DNA of 64,000 bases from an uncultured Caulobacteraceae bacterium (lineage in GTDB: Bacteria; Pseudomonadota; Alphaproteobacteria; Caulobacterales; Caulobacteraceae), in assembly GCA_903872075.1 (NCBI GenBank), contig CAIQJF010000083.1, positions 115,642 through 179,641 of the forward strand. Direction: 5' to 3'. Below are positions 20,059-28,496 of the stretch, piece by piece. The notes under the pieces are model-generated. The model saw only the letters and a list, made by a program, of their open reading frames with translations. It was not told the DNA's origin and did no database searches. Within the stretch, counting starts at the first letter, position 1, and each line of letters opens with the position of its first letter. The position numbers were made by a program, and so were the translations under genes.

Positions 20059-21237
20059 ATGGTTCGAATAAGAGCAGCAGTCATCGCTATCGCACTGATC
20101 AGTGCCGGTGGCGCATGGGCGCAGGTCGCCCCGGCGGTTGAGCGATCAGGCGCCACCTATCACGTCGCCGTGTGTCCTGGCCCCGCCGCGCCGGGCACTG
20201 CGCGGTGTCACGCTCACGCGGTAAGTGACGCGGCGGGCGTGGTTCGCGAGCAGGCCGCTCAGCCCAACCTTACGCCGTCGGGCTATGGCCCGGCGGCCTT
20301 GCGCGCCGCCTATGGCGTGACCGGGTCGGGAAGCGCGACCACCGTGATCGCGATCGTCGACGCTTATGGCTACACCAACGCCGAGAGCGATCTTGCCGTA
20401 TATCGCTCGACCTATGGCCTGCCGCCCTGCACCACCGCCAATGGCTGTTTCGTGAAGTATAACCAGAGCGGCGTTCAGGGCTCATACCCGAGGCAGAATA
20501 CCGGATGGGCTCAAGAAACGGCGCTCGACCTCGACATGGCCAGCGCCATGTGCCCCGGCTGCAAGATCATTCTTGTGGAGGCCAACTCCAACAGCAACAG
20601 CAACCTCGGCGTGGCCGTGAATACAGCCGCCAGCCTGGGCGCGCATGTCATTTCCAATAGCTATGGCGGCGGCGAGTCAGGTTCGACGGCCTATGCGGCC
20701 TACTATGACCATCCAGGCGTGGCGGTAACGGTCAGCTCGGGCGACAGCGGCTATGGGGTTCAGTTCCCCGCCTCCGCGCCGACCGTGATCGCTGTCGGGG
20801 GAACCAGCCTGACGACAAGCGCCACCACGCGCGGCTGGACTGAAACGGCTTGGTCGGGCGCTGGCAGCGGATGCAGCACGCTCTATGCCAAGCCGACCTG
20901 GCAGCACGATGCCGGCTGCGCGAAACGGACTGTGGCAGACGTCTCCGCCGTGGCCGACCCCAATACCGGCGTGGCGGTCTATGGACCCTCGCACTCGGGG
21001 TCCGCCTGGCAGGTCTATGGCGGCACCAGCGTCGCCGCTCCGCTGATTGGCGGCATCTACGGCGTCAACGGCGGCGCGGTGAACTACGGCGCCGACCCTT
21101 ACGCAAATACCGCGGCGCTGAATGATGTCACTTCCGGGAGCAACGGCAGCTGCGGCGGCTCATACCTCTGCACGGCGGTCGCTGGTTACGATGGCCCGAC
21201 CGGGTTGGGCACACCCTCCGGCGTGACCGCGTTCTGA
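20059..21237 (+). CDS. Secreted S53-family (sedolisin-like) serine peptidase without pro-domain
   Basis: A 392-residue protein with a signal peptide (MVRIRAAVIAIALISAGGAWA). The sedolisin catalytic set is visible: E153 and D157 in QETALDLD, D229 in SSGDSG, and S324 in YGGTSVAAP. The C-terminal Ca-site-like segment ALNDVTSG...VAGYDGPTGLG is present. Sedolisins are acid-active secreted endopeptidases usually made with a ~170-residue pro-domain; here only ~60 residues separate the signal peptide from the catalytic domain. The ATG at 20059 is supported by GAAGGAG. A strong terminator pair follows. Confidence 0.88.
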   Translation: MVRIRAAVIAIALISAGGAWAQVAPAVERSGATYHVAVCPGPAAPGTARCHAHAVSDAAGVVREQAAQPNLTPSGYGPAALRAAYGVTGSGSATTVIAIVDAYGYTNAESDLAVYRSTYGLPPCTTANGCFVKYNQSGVQGSYPRQNTGWAQETALDLDMASAMCPGCKIILVEANSNSNSNLGVAVNTAASLGAHVISNSYGGGESGSTAYAAYYDHPGVAVTVSSGDSGYGVQFPASAPTVIAVGGTSLTTSATTRGWTETAWSGAGSGCSTLYAKPTWQHDAGCAKRTVADVSAVADPNTGVAVYGPSHSGSAWQVYGGTSVAAPLIGGIYGVNGGAVNYGADPYANTAALNDVTSGSNGSCGGSYLCTAVAGYDGPTGLGTPSGVTAF

Positions 21238-21242
21238 CATGA

Positions 21243-21276
21243 CGCCCCAGCGTCCGAGAGTTCGGACGCTGGGGCG
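21243..21276. terminator. Perfect 15-bp hairpin after the S53 gene
   Basis: Arms cgccccagcgtccga / tcggacgctggggcg with loop gagt. It lies just after the stop codon and between convergent genes, so it may work in both directions. Confidence 0.8.
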
Positions 21277-21308
21277 GTCAAGGACTAGGCAATCCCACAA
21301 GACGGAAA

Positions 21309-21346
21309 AACCCCGCCCCTCTTGCGACCGGCGGGGTTCGGTTTTT
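21309..21346 (+). terminator. Rho-independent terminator
   Basis: Stem aaccccgcc / ggcggggtt (9 bp, 12-nt loop) followed by cggttttt. The stem is flanked on its 5' side by an A run, so it can also serve the convergent GNAT transcript. Confidence 0.8.
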
Positions 21347-21505
21347 GATGCAGCTGTCGGAAAGGATCCACGTGGCGGCCGCAGCGAATAAGACAGACAA
21401 AATCTGACCTGTCATTAAGGTGCAAATTTCTGCTGGTCAGTCCGGAAATTCGAAGTCAAATGATGGCCCTGAAGTTTATTCCTTAAGTCAGGAACGTGCG
21501 CTCAT

Positions 21506-22039
21506 TCACGGTCTGACAACAGCGTAAACTAGGTGAGCGCGCAGCGGGTGATCCGCTGGCAGGGCGGGGTGATCGAAGTCGAGGGCGTGACGCCGGCTCA
21601 GGCCGAGTCGTTCCATAACGGCGCGGGAGCGGTTGTTCGTCACCGCAGTGAAAGCCACAATCTGCTTGAGGTCATAGGTTCCGAAGCCGAAATCCATGAG
21701 GGCCCGGGCCGCCTCGGTGGCGAAGCCTGTGCCCCAGGCCGCCCGGGCCAATCGCCAACCCATTTCGGTGTAGCCCGCCATGGGATGACCCGCTTGCACA
21801 CGGCGTAGGCACGCGGCGCCAAGGAAGGCGCCGTTGGCGCGCGCCTCAAGGGCAAGGAACCCCGGTTCCGGCGCATCCGAGGCCGCCATGAACCGGTCGA
21901 CCTGGGCGTCCGCCTCGGCCCGGCTCAGGGTTGCGCCCAGCCAGTAGCCGACCTCTGGATCGGCCATCATGGCGGCATAGGCGTCGCGGTCGGCGTCCGC
22001 GAAAGGACGCAGGATCAGGCGGTCGGTGTGGAGGATCAT
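21506..22039 (-). CDS. GNAT N-acetyltransferase (RimJ/RimL type)
   Basis: A 177-residue acetyltransferase. The N-terminus TDRLILRPFADADRDAY is the classic RimJ/RimL start. The acetyl-CoA segment GWRLARAAWGTGFATEAARALMDFGF and the AVTNNRSRAVMERLGL motif complete the fold. The acceptor could be a protein N-terminus, an amine or an antibiotic. Its ATG overlaps the stop of the N-carbamoylputrescine amidase (ATGA), so it belongs to the agmatine operon. An amine acceptor related to putrescine is possible but not shown. Confidence 0.87.
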   Translation of the reverse strand: MILHTDRLILRPFADADRDAYAAMMADPEVGYWLGATLSRAEADAQVDRFMAASDAPEPGFLALEARANGAFLGAACLRRVQAGHPMAGYTEMGWRLARAAWGTGFATEAARALMDFGFGTYDLKQIVAFTAVTNNRSRAVMERLGLSRRHALDFDHPALPADHPLRAHLVYAVVRP

Positions 22040-22914
22040 GCCGGCCGGGGCGCAGCCAGGGCGCCATAGAGATCGGAGCGGCGATCCCGGAAGAAGCCCC
22101 AGGCCGCGCGATGCGTCCTCAGGAAGTCCAGGTCGAAGGTGGCGGCAAGGACGCCTTCCTGGTCGCGGCCGAAATCCGCGACCAGATCGCCGCGGTGGTC
22201 GGAGATGAAGCTGGAGCCATAAAAGCCCTGACCCCCACCCGGATAATCCGGCCAGGCCTCGAAGCCGGTTCGGTTCGCCCCGACCACCGGAACCACATTG
22301 GACACCGCGTGACCCTGCATCGCCCGCCGCCAGGGCAGGGCGGTGTCGAGGCTGGGATCGTGCGGTTCGCTGCCGATGGCGGTCGGATAGAGCAGCGCCT
22401 CGGCGCCCATGAGCATCATCGCCCGCGCGGCTTCCGGGTACCATTGGTCCCAGCAGATGCCGACGCCCAGGCGACCCACCTTGGTGTCCCAGACCCGGAA
22501 ACCGGTGTCGCCGGGGCGGAAATAATACTTCTCCTGATAGCCGGGACCGTCGGGGATATGGCTCTTGCGGTACAGGCCGAGGGCCGAGCCATCGGCGTCG
22601 ATCATCACCACGCTGTTGAAATAGTGCGGCCCCTCCCGCTCGAAGATCGAGACAGGGATCACAACCCCCAGTTCGGCGGCCAGGGGGGCCAGGGCCAGCA
22701 CACACGGATGCTCCCGCCAGGGATAGGCCTCGGCGAACCAGCGCTCCTGTTGGGTGACGCAGAAATAGGGACCCTGGAAGAGTTCGGGCGGCAGGACGAC
22801 CTGGGCGCCGCCGGCGGCGGCTTCGCGAACCAGATCGGCGACCCGGGCGATATTGGCCGCCATGTCCAGGCCGAAGGACGCCTGGATCGCGGCGAGACGG
22901 AGGGTGCGCGCCAT
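22036..22914 (-). CDS. aguB: N-carbamoylputrescine amidase
   Basis: A 292-residue nitrilase-superfamily amidase. The Glu-Lys-Cys triad is visible in LPPELFQG, YRKSHIPDGPGYQEKYYF and GVGICWDQWYPE. The SHIPDGPGYQEKYYF segment is characteristic of AguB, which hydrolyses N-carbamoylputrescine to putrescine. It is translationally coupled to aguA upstream (TGATG) and to the GNAT gene downstream (ATGA). The full family length of about 290 residues is present. Confidence 0.94.
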   Translation of the reverse strand: MARTLRLAAIQASFGLDMAANIARVADLVREAAAGGAQVVLPPELFQGPYFCVTQQERWFAEAYPWREHPCVLALAPLAAELGVVIPVSIFEREGPHYFNSVVMIDADGSALGLYRKSHIPDGPGYQEKYYFRPGDTGFRVWDTKVGRLGVGICWDQWYPEAARAMMLMGAEALLYPTAIGSEPHDPSLDTALPWRRAMQGHAVSNVVPVVGANRTGFEAWPDYPGGGQGFYGSSFISDHRGDLVADFGRDQEGVLAATFDLDFLRTHRAAWGFFRDRRSDLYGALAAPRPA

Positions 22915-23909
22915 CAGGCGATCTCCTGCTGGCTGATGCAGTGGAAGGAGCCGCCGCCAGTGAGCAGGGCGTGGGCCGCGACGCCGATCACCGTGCGGTC
23001 GGGAAACAGGCCTTCCAGGGCCTGAACCGCCCAGTCGCCGGCGGGGTCGCCATAGGTGGGCACGACCACCGCGCCGTTGGCGATCAGAAAGTTCATGTGC
23101 GAGGCGGGGACCACGTGGTGATCGTCGTCGGTGACTCGGCCGGGCGAGGGGATGCGGGCCACCCGCAGGTGCTGGCCGTCGGCGTCCGTGGCGGCGGCCA
23201 GGGTCTCGGCGACCTTGTCATAAACCGCGGCGTTGGGGTCGTCGGCGCCGAAGGCCACGGGGCAGGCGACCACGCCCGGCGCCACGAACCGGGCGAGATT
23301 GTCCACGTGGCCGTCGGTGTGATCGTTCATCAGGCCCTGGTCCAGCCAGATGATCTTGCGCGCGCCCAGCGCCACTTCCAGCGCCCGCTCGGCGTCGCCC
23401 TCGCGCCAGCCGGTGTTGCGGTTGGGATTGAGCAGGCACTGGCGGGTGGTGAGGATGGTCCCCTTGCCGTCGTGATCGAGGGAGCCGCCTTCCAGCACGA
23501 AATCGTGACGTATGAGGCTCGCGCCGGCCCGGGCGGCGAGGCGTTCGGCTACGGTGTCGTCGCCGGGCATGTCATATTTCTCGCCCCAGCCGTTGAAACG
23601 GAACCCCGCGCCCTGACCCGGCGCGGTGAAGATCGGCCCGGTGTCGCGCAGCCAGACGTCGCCGAAGGCCTCCAGGACGATCTCGACGCCCGGTGTGGCT
23701 CCGATCAGGTCCAGGGCCGTGGCGAGCGCCTCTTCGTTGGCGACCATCAGCTTCACCCGCTCCCGGCCGGGACCGGCCAGGGCGTGGGCCAGTTGGGCGA
23801 CCTCGCGCTGGGCGTCGGCCAGATCCTCCTGCCAAAGCTCCTCGTGGCTGGGGAAGCCGACCCACATGGCGGCGTGCGGAGACCATTCGGCGGGGACAGG
23901 CGTCATCAT
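22914..23909 (-). CDS. aguA: Agmatine deiminase
   Basis: A 331-residue agmatine iminohydrolase. Signatures are the N-terminal PAEWSPHAAMWVGFP, GDVWLRDTGPIF, NDHTDGHVDNLARF and the catalytic cysteine in GGGSFHCISQQE at the C-terminus. It converts agmatine to N-carbamoylputrescine, the substrate of the next gene. Two adjacent ATG codons (23909 and 23906) start it. It diverges from a GST gene across ~85 bp that should hold both promoters. Confidence 0.95.
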   Translation of the reverse strand: MMTPVPAEWSPHAAMWVGFPSHEELWQEDLADAQREVAQLAHALAGPGRERVKLMVANEEALATALDLIGATPGVEIVLEAFGDVWLRDTGPIFTAPGQGAGFRFNGWGEKYDMPGDDTVAERLAARAGASLIRHDFVLEGGSLDHDGKGTILTTRQCLLNPNRNTGWREGDAERALEVALGARKIIWLDQGLMNDHTDGHVDNLARFVAPGVVACPVAFGADDPNAAVYDKVAETLAAATDADGQHLRVARIPSPGRVTDDDHHVVPASHMNFLIANGAVVVPTYGDPAGDWAVQALEGLFPDRTVIGVAAHALLTGGGSFHCISQQEIA

Positions 23910-23993
23910 GAGCGGGCTTCTACAGGTTCGGGAAAGCTTAGGGGAGGGCGTGCTCGTCTTGAAAATGGGCCGGGCGGCGGCAATGATGCGGCC

Positions 23994-24632
23994 ATGATCC
24001 TTATCGGCCACTATGACAGTCCCTTCGTCCGCCGGGTGGCCATCGCCCTGGCGATTTACGACCTCCCGTTCGAACATCGCGCCTGGTCGGTGTTCGGCGA
24101 TGCGGAGAAGATCGCCGTCTTCAATCCGCTCAAGCGCGTCCCGACTCTGGTGCTGGACGACGGCGAGGCGCTGATTGAAAGCGCCGCTATCCTGGACGCA
24201 CTGGATGAAATGGCCGGCCCGGCGCGGGCCCTGATCCCGGCCGGCGGCTCCGCGCGGCGGGCCGTTCTGAAGGCCTGCGGCCTGGGCGCCGGCCTTGCCG
24301 ACAAGGCGGTGAGCCTGGTCTATGAGCGGGTGCTGCACGAACGGGCGACCCCGGCCTGGATCGACCGCTGCCAGGGGCAGATCGGCGGGGTGCTCGACGC
24401 CCTGGAGGCGCAGAGGATGGCCGGCTCCGGGCCGTGGTGGTTCGGCGAGGCGCTGACGCACGCCGACATCATGGTCGCCTGCGCCCTGCGCTTCCTCGCT
24501 GAGGCCCATCCGGACGCCTTCGACCTCGCCGCGTGGCCGGCGCTTCAGGCGCACGCCGCCGCCTGCGAGGCGCTCCCGGTGTTTCAGGGCGCCGTGAAAC
24601 CGTTCTTCGTGGCCTTGCCGCCGAAGAGCTAG
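23994..24632 (+). CDS. Glutathione S-transferase family protein
   Basis: A 212-residue GST. The N-terminal thioredoxin fold reads HYDSPFVRRVAIALAIYDLP, FNPLKRVPTLVLDDG (with the cis-Pro) and LIESAAILDALDE. An all-helical C-terminal domain includes the LTHADIMVACALRFL N-capping region. The candidate catalytic residue is the Ser of SPFVRR. Substrate is unknown. It is transcribed divergently from aguA and upstream of thiE, with 39 bp between. Confidence 0.87.
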   Translation: MILIGHYDSPFVRRVAIALAIYDLPFEHRAWSVFGDAEKIAVFNPLKRVPTLVLDDGEALIESAAILDALDEMAGPARALIPAGGSARRAVLKACGLGAGLADKAVSLVYERVLHERATPAWIDRCQGQIGGVLDALEAQRMAGSGPWWFGEALTHADIMVACALRFLAEAHPDAFDLAAWPALQAHAAACEALPVFQGAVKPFFVALPPKS

Positions 24633-24671
24633 ATGCTAGGCCGGAGCGTCATTTCGGGGCATTAGGGCCAC

Positions 24672-25328
24672 ATGTCACCGCCGCTCTGCCGCCTCTATCT
24701 GATCACCCCGCCCCGGATCGCCGATCCCGCGGTCTTCGCCGCCACGCTCAGCGCCGCCCTTGAAGGCGGCGATGTCGGGGTGCTTCAGCTTCGGCTCAAG
24801 GATGCTTCGGACGAGGCGATCGCCGCCGCCGCCAAGGCCCTGTTGCCGATCACGACCCGCCGCGACGTGGCCCTGATCCTCAACGACCGTCCCGACTGGG
24901 CCGCGCGGCATGGCTTCGACGGGGTCCACATCGGACAGTCGGACGGCTCCTACGCCGACGCCCGCAAGGCGGTCGGCCCGGGGCGTATCGTGGGTGTGAC
25001 GTGTCACGACAGCCGCGATCTAGCCATGGAGGCCGCCGAAGCGGGCGCCGACTATGTAGCCTTCGGCGCCTTCTTTCCGACAACCACCAAGGAGACCGTC
25101 CACCGGCCGGAGTTGGAGATCCTGGACATCTGGCAGGAGACCATGCTGACGCCCTGCGTCGCCATCGGCGGGATTACGGTGGACAACTGCCGGCCGGTGG
25201 CCGCCGCCGGTGCGGATTTCCTGGCGGTCTCCGCCGGCGTCTGGGCCTTTCCCGCCGGACCTGCGGCGGCCGTGGCCGCGTTCAATGCGCAGATCGCCCT
25301 TGGCCTGGGAGACCGGCCGCAGACCTGA
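24672..25328 (+). CDS. thiE: Thiamine phosphate synthase
   Basis: A 218-residue TIM-barrel enzyme. Visible are [18 protein letters not shown] (phosphate/pyrophosphate site), [32 protein letters not shown] and [11 protein letters not shown]. It couples HMP-pyrophosphate and the thiazole phosphate to thiamine phosphate. No other thi genes are adjacent. It may be co-transcribed with suhB, 156 bp downstream. Confidence 0.92.
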   Translation: MSPPLCRLYLITPPRIADPAVFAATLSAALEGGDVGVLQLRLKDASDEAIAAAAKALLPITTRRDVALILNDRPDWAARHGFDGVHIGQSDGSYADARKAVGPGRIVGVTCHDSRDLAMEAAEAGADYVAFGAFFPTTTKETVHRPELEILDIWQETMLTPCVAIGGITVDNCRPVAAAGADFLAVSAGVWAFPAGPAAAVAAFNAQIALGLGDRPQT

Positions 25329-25484
25329 GCTCCGGCCGGGCGCCGGACCCCTCGCCTTGCCTTGGACGGGGGGGTCCACTAGGTTCCTCAGCCTGTTCAA
25401 GAGGGGATTTTACCCCAGAAACCGAGAGTTCATGCCGCCCGTCCCACGTCTTTCCATGAACTCCGGCGGGCGGGCCGCCTTCGC

Positions 25485-26282
25485 ATGACCACCCCCACCT
25501 CCGCCCTGATCAAGGTGATGGTCGACGCCGCCCGCAAGGCTGGGCGAGCCCTGGCCCGGGATTTCGGCGAGGTCGCCGAACTGCAGGTTTCCAAGAAGGG
25601 CGCCGCCGATTACGTCACGGCCGCCGACCTCAAGGCCGAGCAGACCATCTTTGAGGAACTGACCAAGGCGCGGCCGGGCTACGGCTTCCTGGGCGAAGAG
25701 CGCGGCATGATCGAGGGCACCGACAAGACCCACACCTGGATCGTCGATCCGCTCGACGGCACCACCAACTTCCTTCACGCCATGCCGCATTTCGCCATCA
25801 ACATCGCCCTGCAACGCGAGGGGCAGATCGTGGCCGGTGTGACTTACAATCCCGCCACCGCCGATCTGTTCTGGTCCGAACGCGGCCGCGGGACTTTCAT
25901 GAACGACCGGCGGCTTCGGGTGGCCGCGCGGACGCGCATTGAAGAGGCGGTATTCGCCACCGGTATCCCGTTCATGGGCCATGGCCAGCACGGCCGCTTC
26001 CTGAAGGAACTCCACCAGATCACCCAACGCGTCTCGGGCGTGCGCCGGTTCGGCGCCGCAGCCCTCGATCTGGCCTGGGTGGCGGCGGGCCGCTTCGACG
26101 GCTTCTGGGAGCGCGATCTGAAGCCTTGGGACATGGCGGCCGGCATCCTGATGATTACCGAGGCGGGTGGGGTCGTGAGCGACGCCGAGGGCGGGACCGA
26201 TCCCCTGGCCACCGGAACGATCTGCGCCGGTAACGCCATCATGCACGGGCTGTTGCTGGATCGGCTGAAGGCGGCCGCGTGA
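25485..26282 (+). CDS. suhB: Inositol monophosphatase family protein (SuhB-like)
   Basis: A 265-residue phosphatase. The metal-binding motifs are all present: GEERG (residues ~67-71), WIVDPLDGTTNF (~85-96) and the C-terminal WERDLKPWDMAAGILMITEAGG. Members hydrolyse inositol-1-phosphate and related sugar phosphates; SuhB also touches rRNA transcription in enterobacteria. The last codons overlap the start of the next gene (GTGA). Confidence 0.92.
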   Translation: MTTPTSALIKVMVDAARKAGRALARDFGEVAELQVSKKGAADYVTAADLKAEQTIFEELTKARPGYGFLGEERGMIEGTDKTHTWIVDPLDGTTNFLHAMPHFAINIALQREGQIVAGVTYNPATADLFWSERGRGTFMNDRRLRVAARTRIEEAVFATGIPFMGHGQHGRFLKELHQITQRVSGVRRFGAAALDLAWVAAGRFDGFWERDLKPWDMAAGILMITEAGGVVSDAEGGTDPLATGTICAGNAIMHGLLLDRLKAAA

Positions 26283-27157
26283 CGCTGGGACGGCTTTTCT
26301 CGCTGGCCTTTCTGCTCCTCGCCGCCTCCGGCGTCGCGATGGCCGAGACGCCCGCCGCGCCGAAGTACGGTTCCAACGCCGCGGCCGGGGGCTATGTGGA
26401 GCACGGCGGCGTCAGGTTCTACTACGAGACCTATGGGTCCGGGCCGCCGCTGCTGCTGATCCACGGCAACGGCGCCAACATCCGCTCGCTCAGCGGCCAG
26501 ATCGACTATTTCCGCAAGAGCCGGCGGGTGATCGTCATGGACAGCCGCGACCACGGCCGCTCAGGTGACAGTCCTGTTCCGCTGACCTTCGAGATGCTGT
26601 CGGACGATCTGGCTCATCTGCTCGACGATCTGCGCACCGGGCCGGTGGACGTGCTGGGGTGGAGCGACGGGGGCATCGAGGCTCTGCTGCTCGGGCTTCG
26701 GCATCCGGAGAAGGTGACCAGGATCGCGGCCATGGCCGCCAATCTCGATCCAGCCGGAGTCTATCCGGCCTTCCTCGATCCGCCCGAGGCGCCCCTGCCG
26801 CCGGGCAAGGTCCTCGATCCCAAGGCGGCGCGCGAGCGGCGGGTGAAGGCGCTGGATCGTGATGAGCCGCACATCAAGCCCGAGGCGCTCGAGGCCATCG
26901 TCGCCCCGACCCTGGTCATGGCCAGCGACCACGACGCCATCCGCGACGAGCACACGCTTGAGATCTATCACCACCTGCGAAACAGCCAGCTGGTGATTTT
27001 TCCCAACGCCACGCACATGATTCCGATCGACGACCCTGCCACCTTCAACGCCGCGGCGGACCGGTTCTTCTCGACGCCGTTCGTGAAGAAGGATCGCTTG
27101 GGCGATCTGTTGAAGACCCTCCAGCGCCTGATGGCCGAGGCCGCCGCCGAGAAGTGA
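26279..27157 (+). CDS. Exported alpha/beta hydrolase
   Basis: A 292-residue hydrolase with a signal peptide (residues ~1-22, LFSLAFLLLAASGVAMA). The oxyanion segment LLLIHGNGANIRS, the nucleophile elbow VLGWSDGG, and a His in NATHMIPIDDP indicate a working Ser-Asp-His triad. The substrate is unknown; the fold covers esterases, lactonases and epoxide hydrolases. The start is a GTG overlapping the suhB stop, so it is translationally coupled to suhB. Confidence 0.83.
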   Translation: MTLGRLFSLAFLLLAASGVAMAETPAAPKYGSNAAAGGYVEHGGVRFYYETYGSGPPLLLIHGNGANIRSLSGQIDYFRKSRRVIVMDSRDHGRSGDSPVPLTFEMLSDDLAHLLDDLRTGPVDVLGWSDGGIEALLLGLRHPEKVTRIAAMAANLDPAGVYPAFLDPPEAPLPPGKVLDPKAARERRVKALDRDEPHIKPEALEAIVAPTLVMASDHDAIRDEHTLEIYHHLRNSQLVIFPNATHMIPIDDPATFNAAADRFFSTPFVKKDRLGDLLKTLQRLMAEAAAEK

Positions 27158-27187
27158 GGGCGCGCGGCCCAGCCGTGGGCTGTGGGT

Positions 27188-27853
27188 TCAGTGACTTACG
27201 GCGCCCGGCCGTTCCCGCCAGAGCAGGTAGGACTTCACCATGGGCGAGACCGCCAGGAGCCCGATGATCCCGGCCAGGAAGCCCGGGTGCGGGGCGCGGG
27301 GCGCGGCGACGGCGGCGGCGATCAGGGCCAGGCCGCCGACCACCCATAGCCAGCCGGCGAAGCGATGTGTCCGGTCCCAGACCCATTCGTCGGCCAGAGT
27401 CCAGGGCGTGCGCACGCCCATCACATAGTTCCAGCGCAGCTTGGGCATGACGTTGCCGATCACCAGGAACATCAACCCCAGGGTGGCAGGCAGGGCCGCG
27501 GCGAGTTGCAGCGGCCGGCCGAGCGCCGCGGCGACGATGTCGGCCTGGGCCAGGGCCAGGACGGTGGCCACGGCGACCCACACCGTGCCGTAGGCGACGC
27601 CCGAGCGGTCCAGGTTGTCGCCGCGCGGGGTGATGCGCGGCAGGATCAGCCGCGCCGCCCACAGCACCGCGGCGATCGCAGGGATGATTAAAAGCCCCAC
27701 CGCCGCCGGCGCCCGGCCATTGGGCCGGCCGTCGAGCGCGAAGTGGATCGGCACGCGGGCCCCGGGCGGAACGACCGTCAGGGTCCAGGCTGCCGCGGCG
27801 ACGCTGACCAGGGCCAGGGCGCCCGTGATCCAGCCGGCGATACGCGTATTCAT
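27188..27853 (-). CDS. SdpI-like integral membrane protein (DUF1648 + SdpI domain)
   Basis: A 221-residue protein with about six membrane helices. The N-terminal DUF1648 motif (PIHFALDGRPNGRAP) and the C-terminal SdpI motif (MPKLRWNYVMGVRTPWTLAD, with WDRTHRFAGWL) are both clear. In Bacillus subtilis SdpI gives immunity to the SdpC toxin and sequesters the repressor SdpR. Here it follows an ArsR-type gene with an ATGA overlap. No SdpC-like toxin or SdpAB is in the window. Confidence 0.88.
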   Translation of the reverse strand: MNTRIAGWITGALALVSVAAAAWTLTVVPPGARVPIHFALDGRPNGRAPAAVGLLIIPAIAAVLWAARLILPRITPRGDNLDRSGVAYGTVWVAVATVLALAQADIVAAALGRPLQLAAALPATLGLMFLVIGNVMPKLRWNYVMGVRTPWTLADEWVWDRTHRFAGWLWVVGGLALIAAAVAAPRAPHPGFLAGIIGLLAVSPMVKSYLLWRERPGAVSH

Positions 27854-28149
27854 GCCTCTTCCTCCGCGAGCGGCGGCGCGGCCGCCTTCGCACCCAGGCC
27901 GAAGCTCTCGGCGAAGCCCAGCAGGGCGTCCTCGAGCACCGACAGATTGAGCCGATAGGTGATGGTGGCGCCGGCCTTCCCTGAGGTGACCAGGTCGGCG
28001 TCGCGCAGGATCGCGAAGTGACCGGACAGGGTGGGTTTGGAGAGGTCGAAGCCTTCGGCGATCTCCCCAGCCGTCATGTCGCGCGCGCGCAGCATCTGCA
28101 GGATGCGGCGGCGCGTGGGATCGCTGAGGGCCTTGAAGACGCGGTTCAT
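27850..28149 (-). CDS. ArsR-family autorepressor, SdpR-like
   Basis: A 99-residue winged-helix protein. VFKALSDPTRRRILQMLRA is the ArsR signature, DLSKPTLSGHFAILRDADLV the recognition helix region, and the SGKAGATITYRLNLSVLED wing is typical of SdpR. No cysteine pair is present in the usual metal-sensor positions, so metal sensing is unlikely. The start codon is preceded directly by a perfect 12-bp inverted repeat and no ribosome site, suggesting a leaderless, self-repressed mRNA. It is coupled to the sdpI-like gene. Confidence 0.88.
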   Translation of the reverse strand: MNRVFKALSDPTRRRILQMLRARDMTAGEIAEGFDLSKPTLSGHFAILRDADLVTSGKAGATITYRLNLSVLEDALLGFAESFGLGAKAAAPPLAEEEA

Positions 28150-28177
28150 ATTTCGGTATTTAGGTAAATACCGAAAT
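28150..28177. promoter_or_regulatory. Operator of the sdpR-like gene
   Basis: Perfect inverted repeat atttcggtattt / aaataccgaaat with a 4-bp spacer. It abuts the ATG (28149) of the regulator and the 3' end of the NIPSNAP gene, as expected for an ArsR-family dimer site used for autorepression. Confidence 0.8.
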
Positions 28178-28181
28178 TAAG

Positions 28182-28496
28182 TCAAGGCAGCGGGGAGAAC
28201 TTCGCCGGATTGAGGATTTTCGATTCCTGCGTGATCAGCATCGGCGCGATCTTGGGGATATAGGCCAGCCAGGTGGGGTCGGCGAACAGGGCGCCGCGAC
28301 GCTTCATCCTCTCCTCGAAACTGTCATAGGCCCAGAGGTGAACCACCTGGTTCACGTCGCCGATCTCGGTGGAATAGTAGCCCACCAGCTTGCCCAGGAT
28401 GCGGGTCTGGGTCGCCAGGCCCTCGGCTTCATAAAGCGCGAGGTACTGGCCCACCTTGCCCGGATGCAGGGTGTAGGTGCGCATTTCAACGATCAT
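28182..28496 (-). CDS. NIPSNAP family protein
   Basis: A 104-residue ferredoxin-like fold protein starting MIVEMRTYTLHPGKVGQYL, the standard NIPSNAP opening, and containing GYYSTEIGDVNQVVHLWAYDSFEER. Such proteins often sit in catabolic operons with unproven roles. Its ATG overlaps the stop of the phosphotriesterase-like gene (TGATG), and it is the last gene of a five-gene operon running from 32986. Confidence 0.9.
   Translation of the reverse strand: MIVEMRTYTLHPGKVGQYLALYEAEGLATQTRILGKLVGYYSTEIGDVNQVVHLWAYDSFEERMKRRGALFADPTWLAYIPKIAPMLITQESKILNPAKFSPLP

Noticed and set aside
22941..23993. Long in-frame extension upstream of the GST gene
   Set aside because: Antisense to aguA, no family features; the GST fold begins at 23994.
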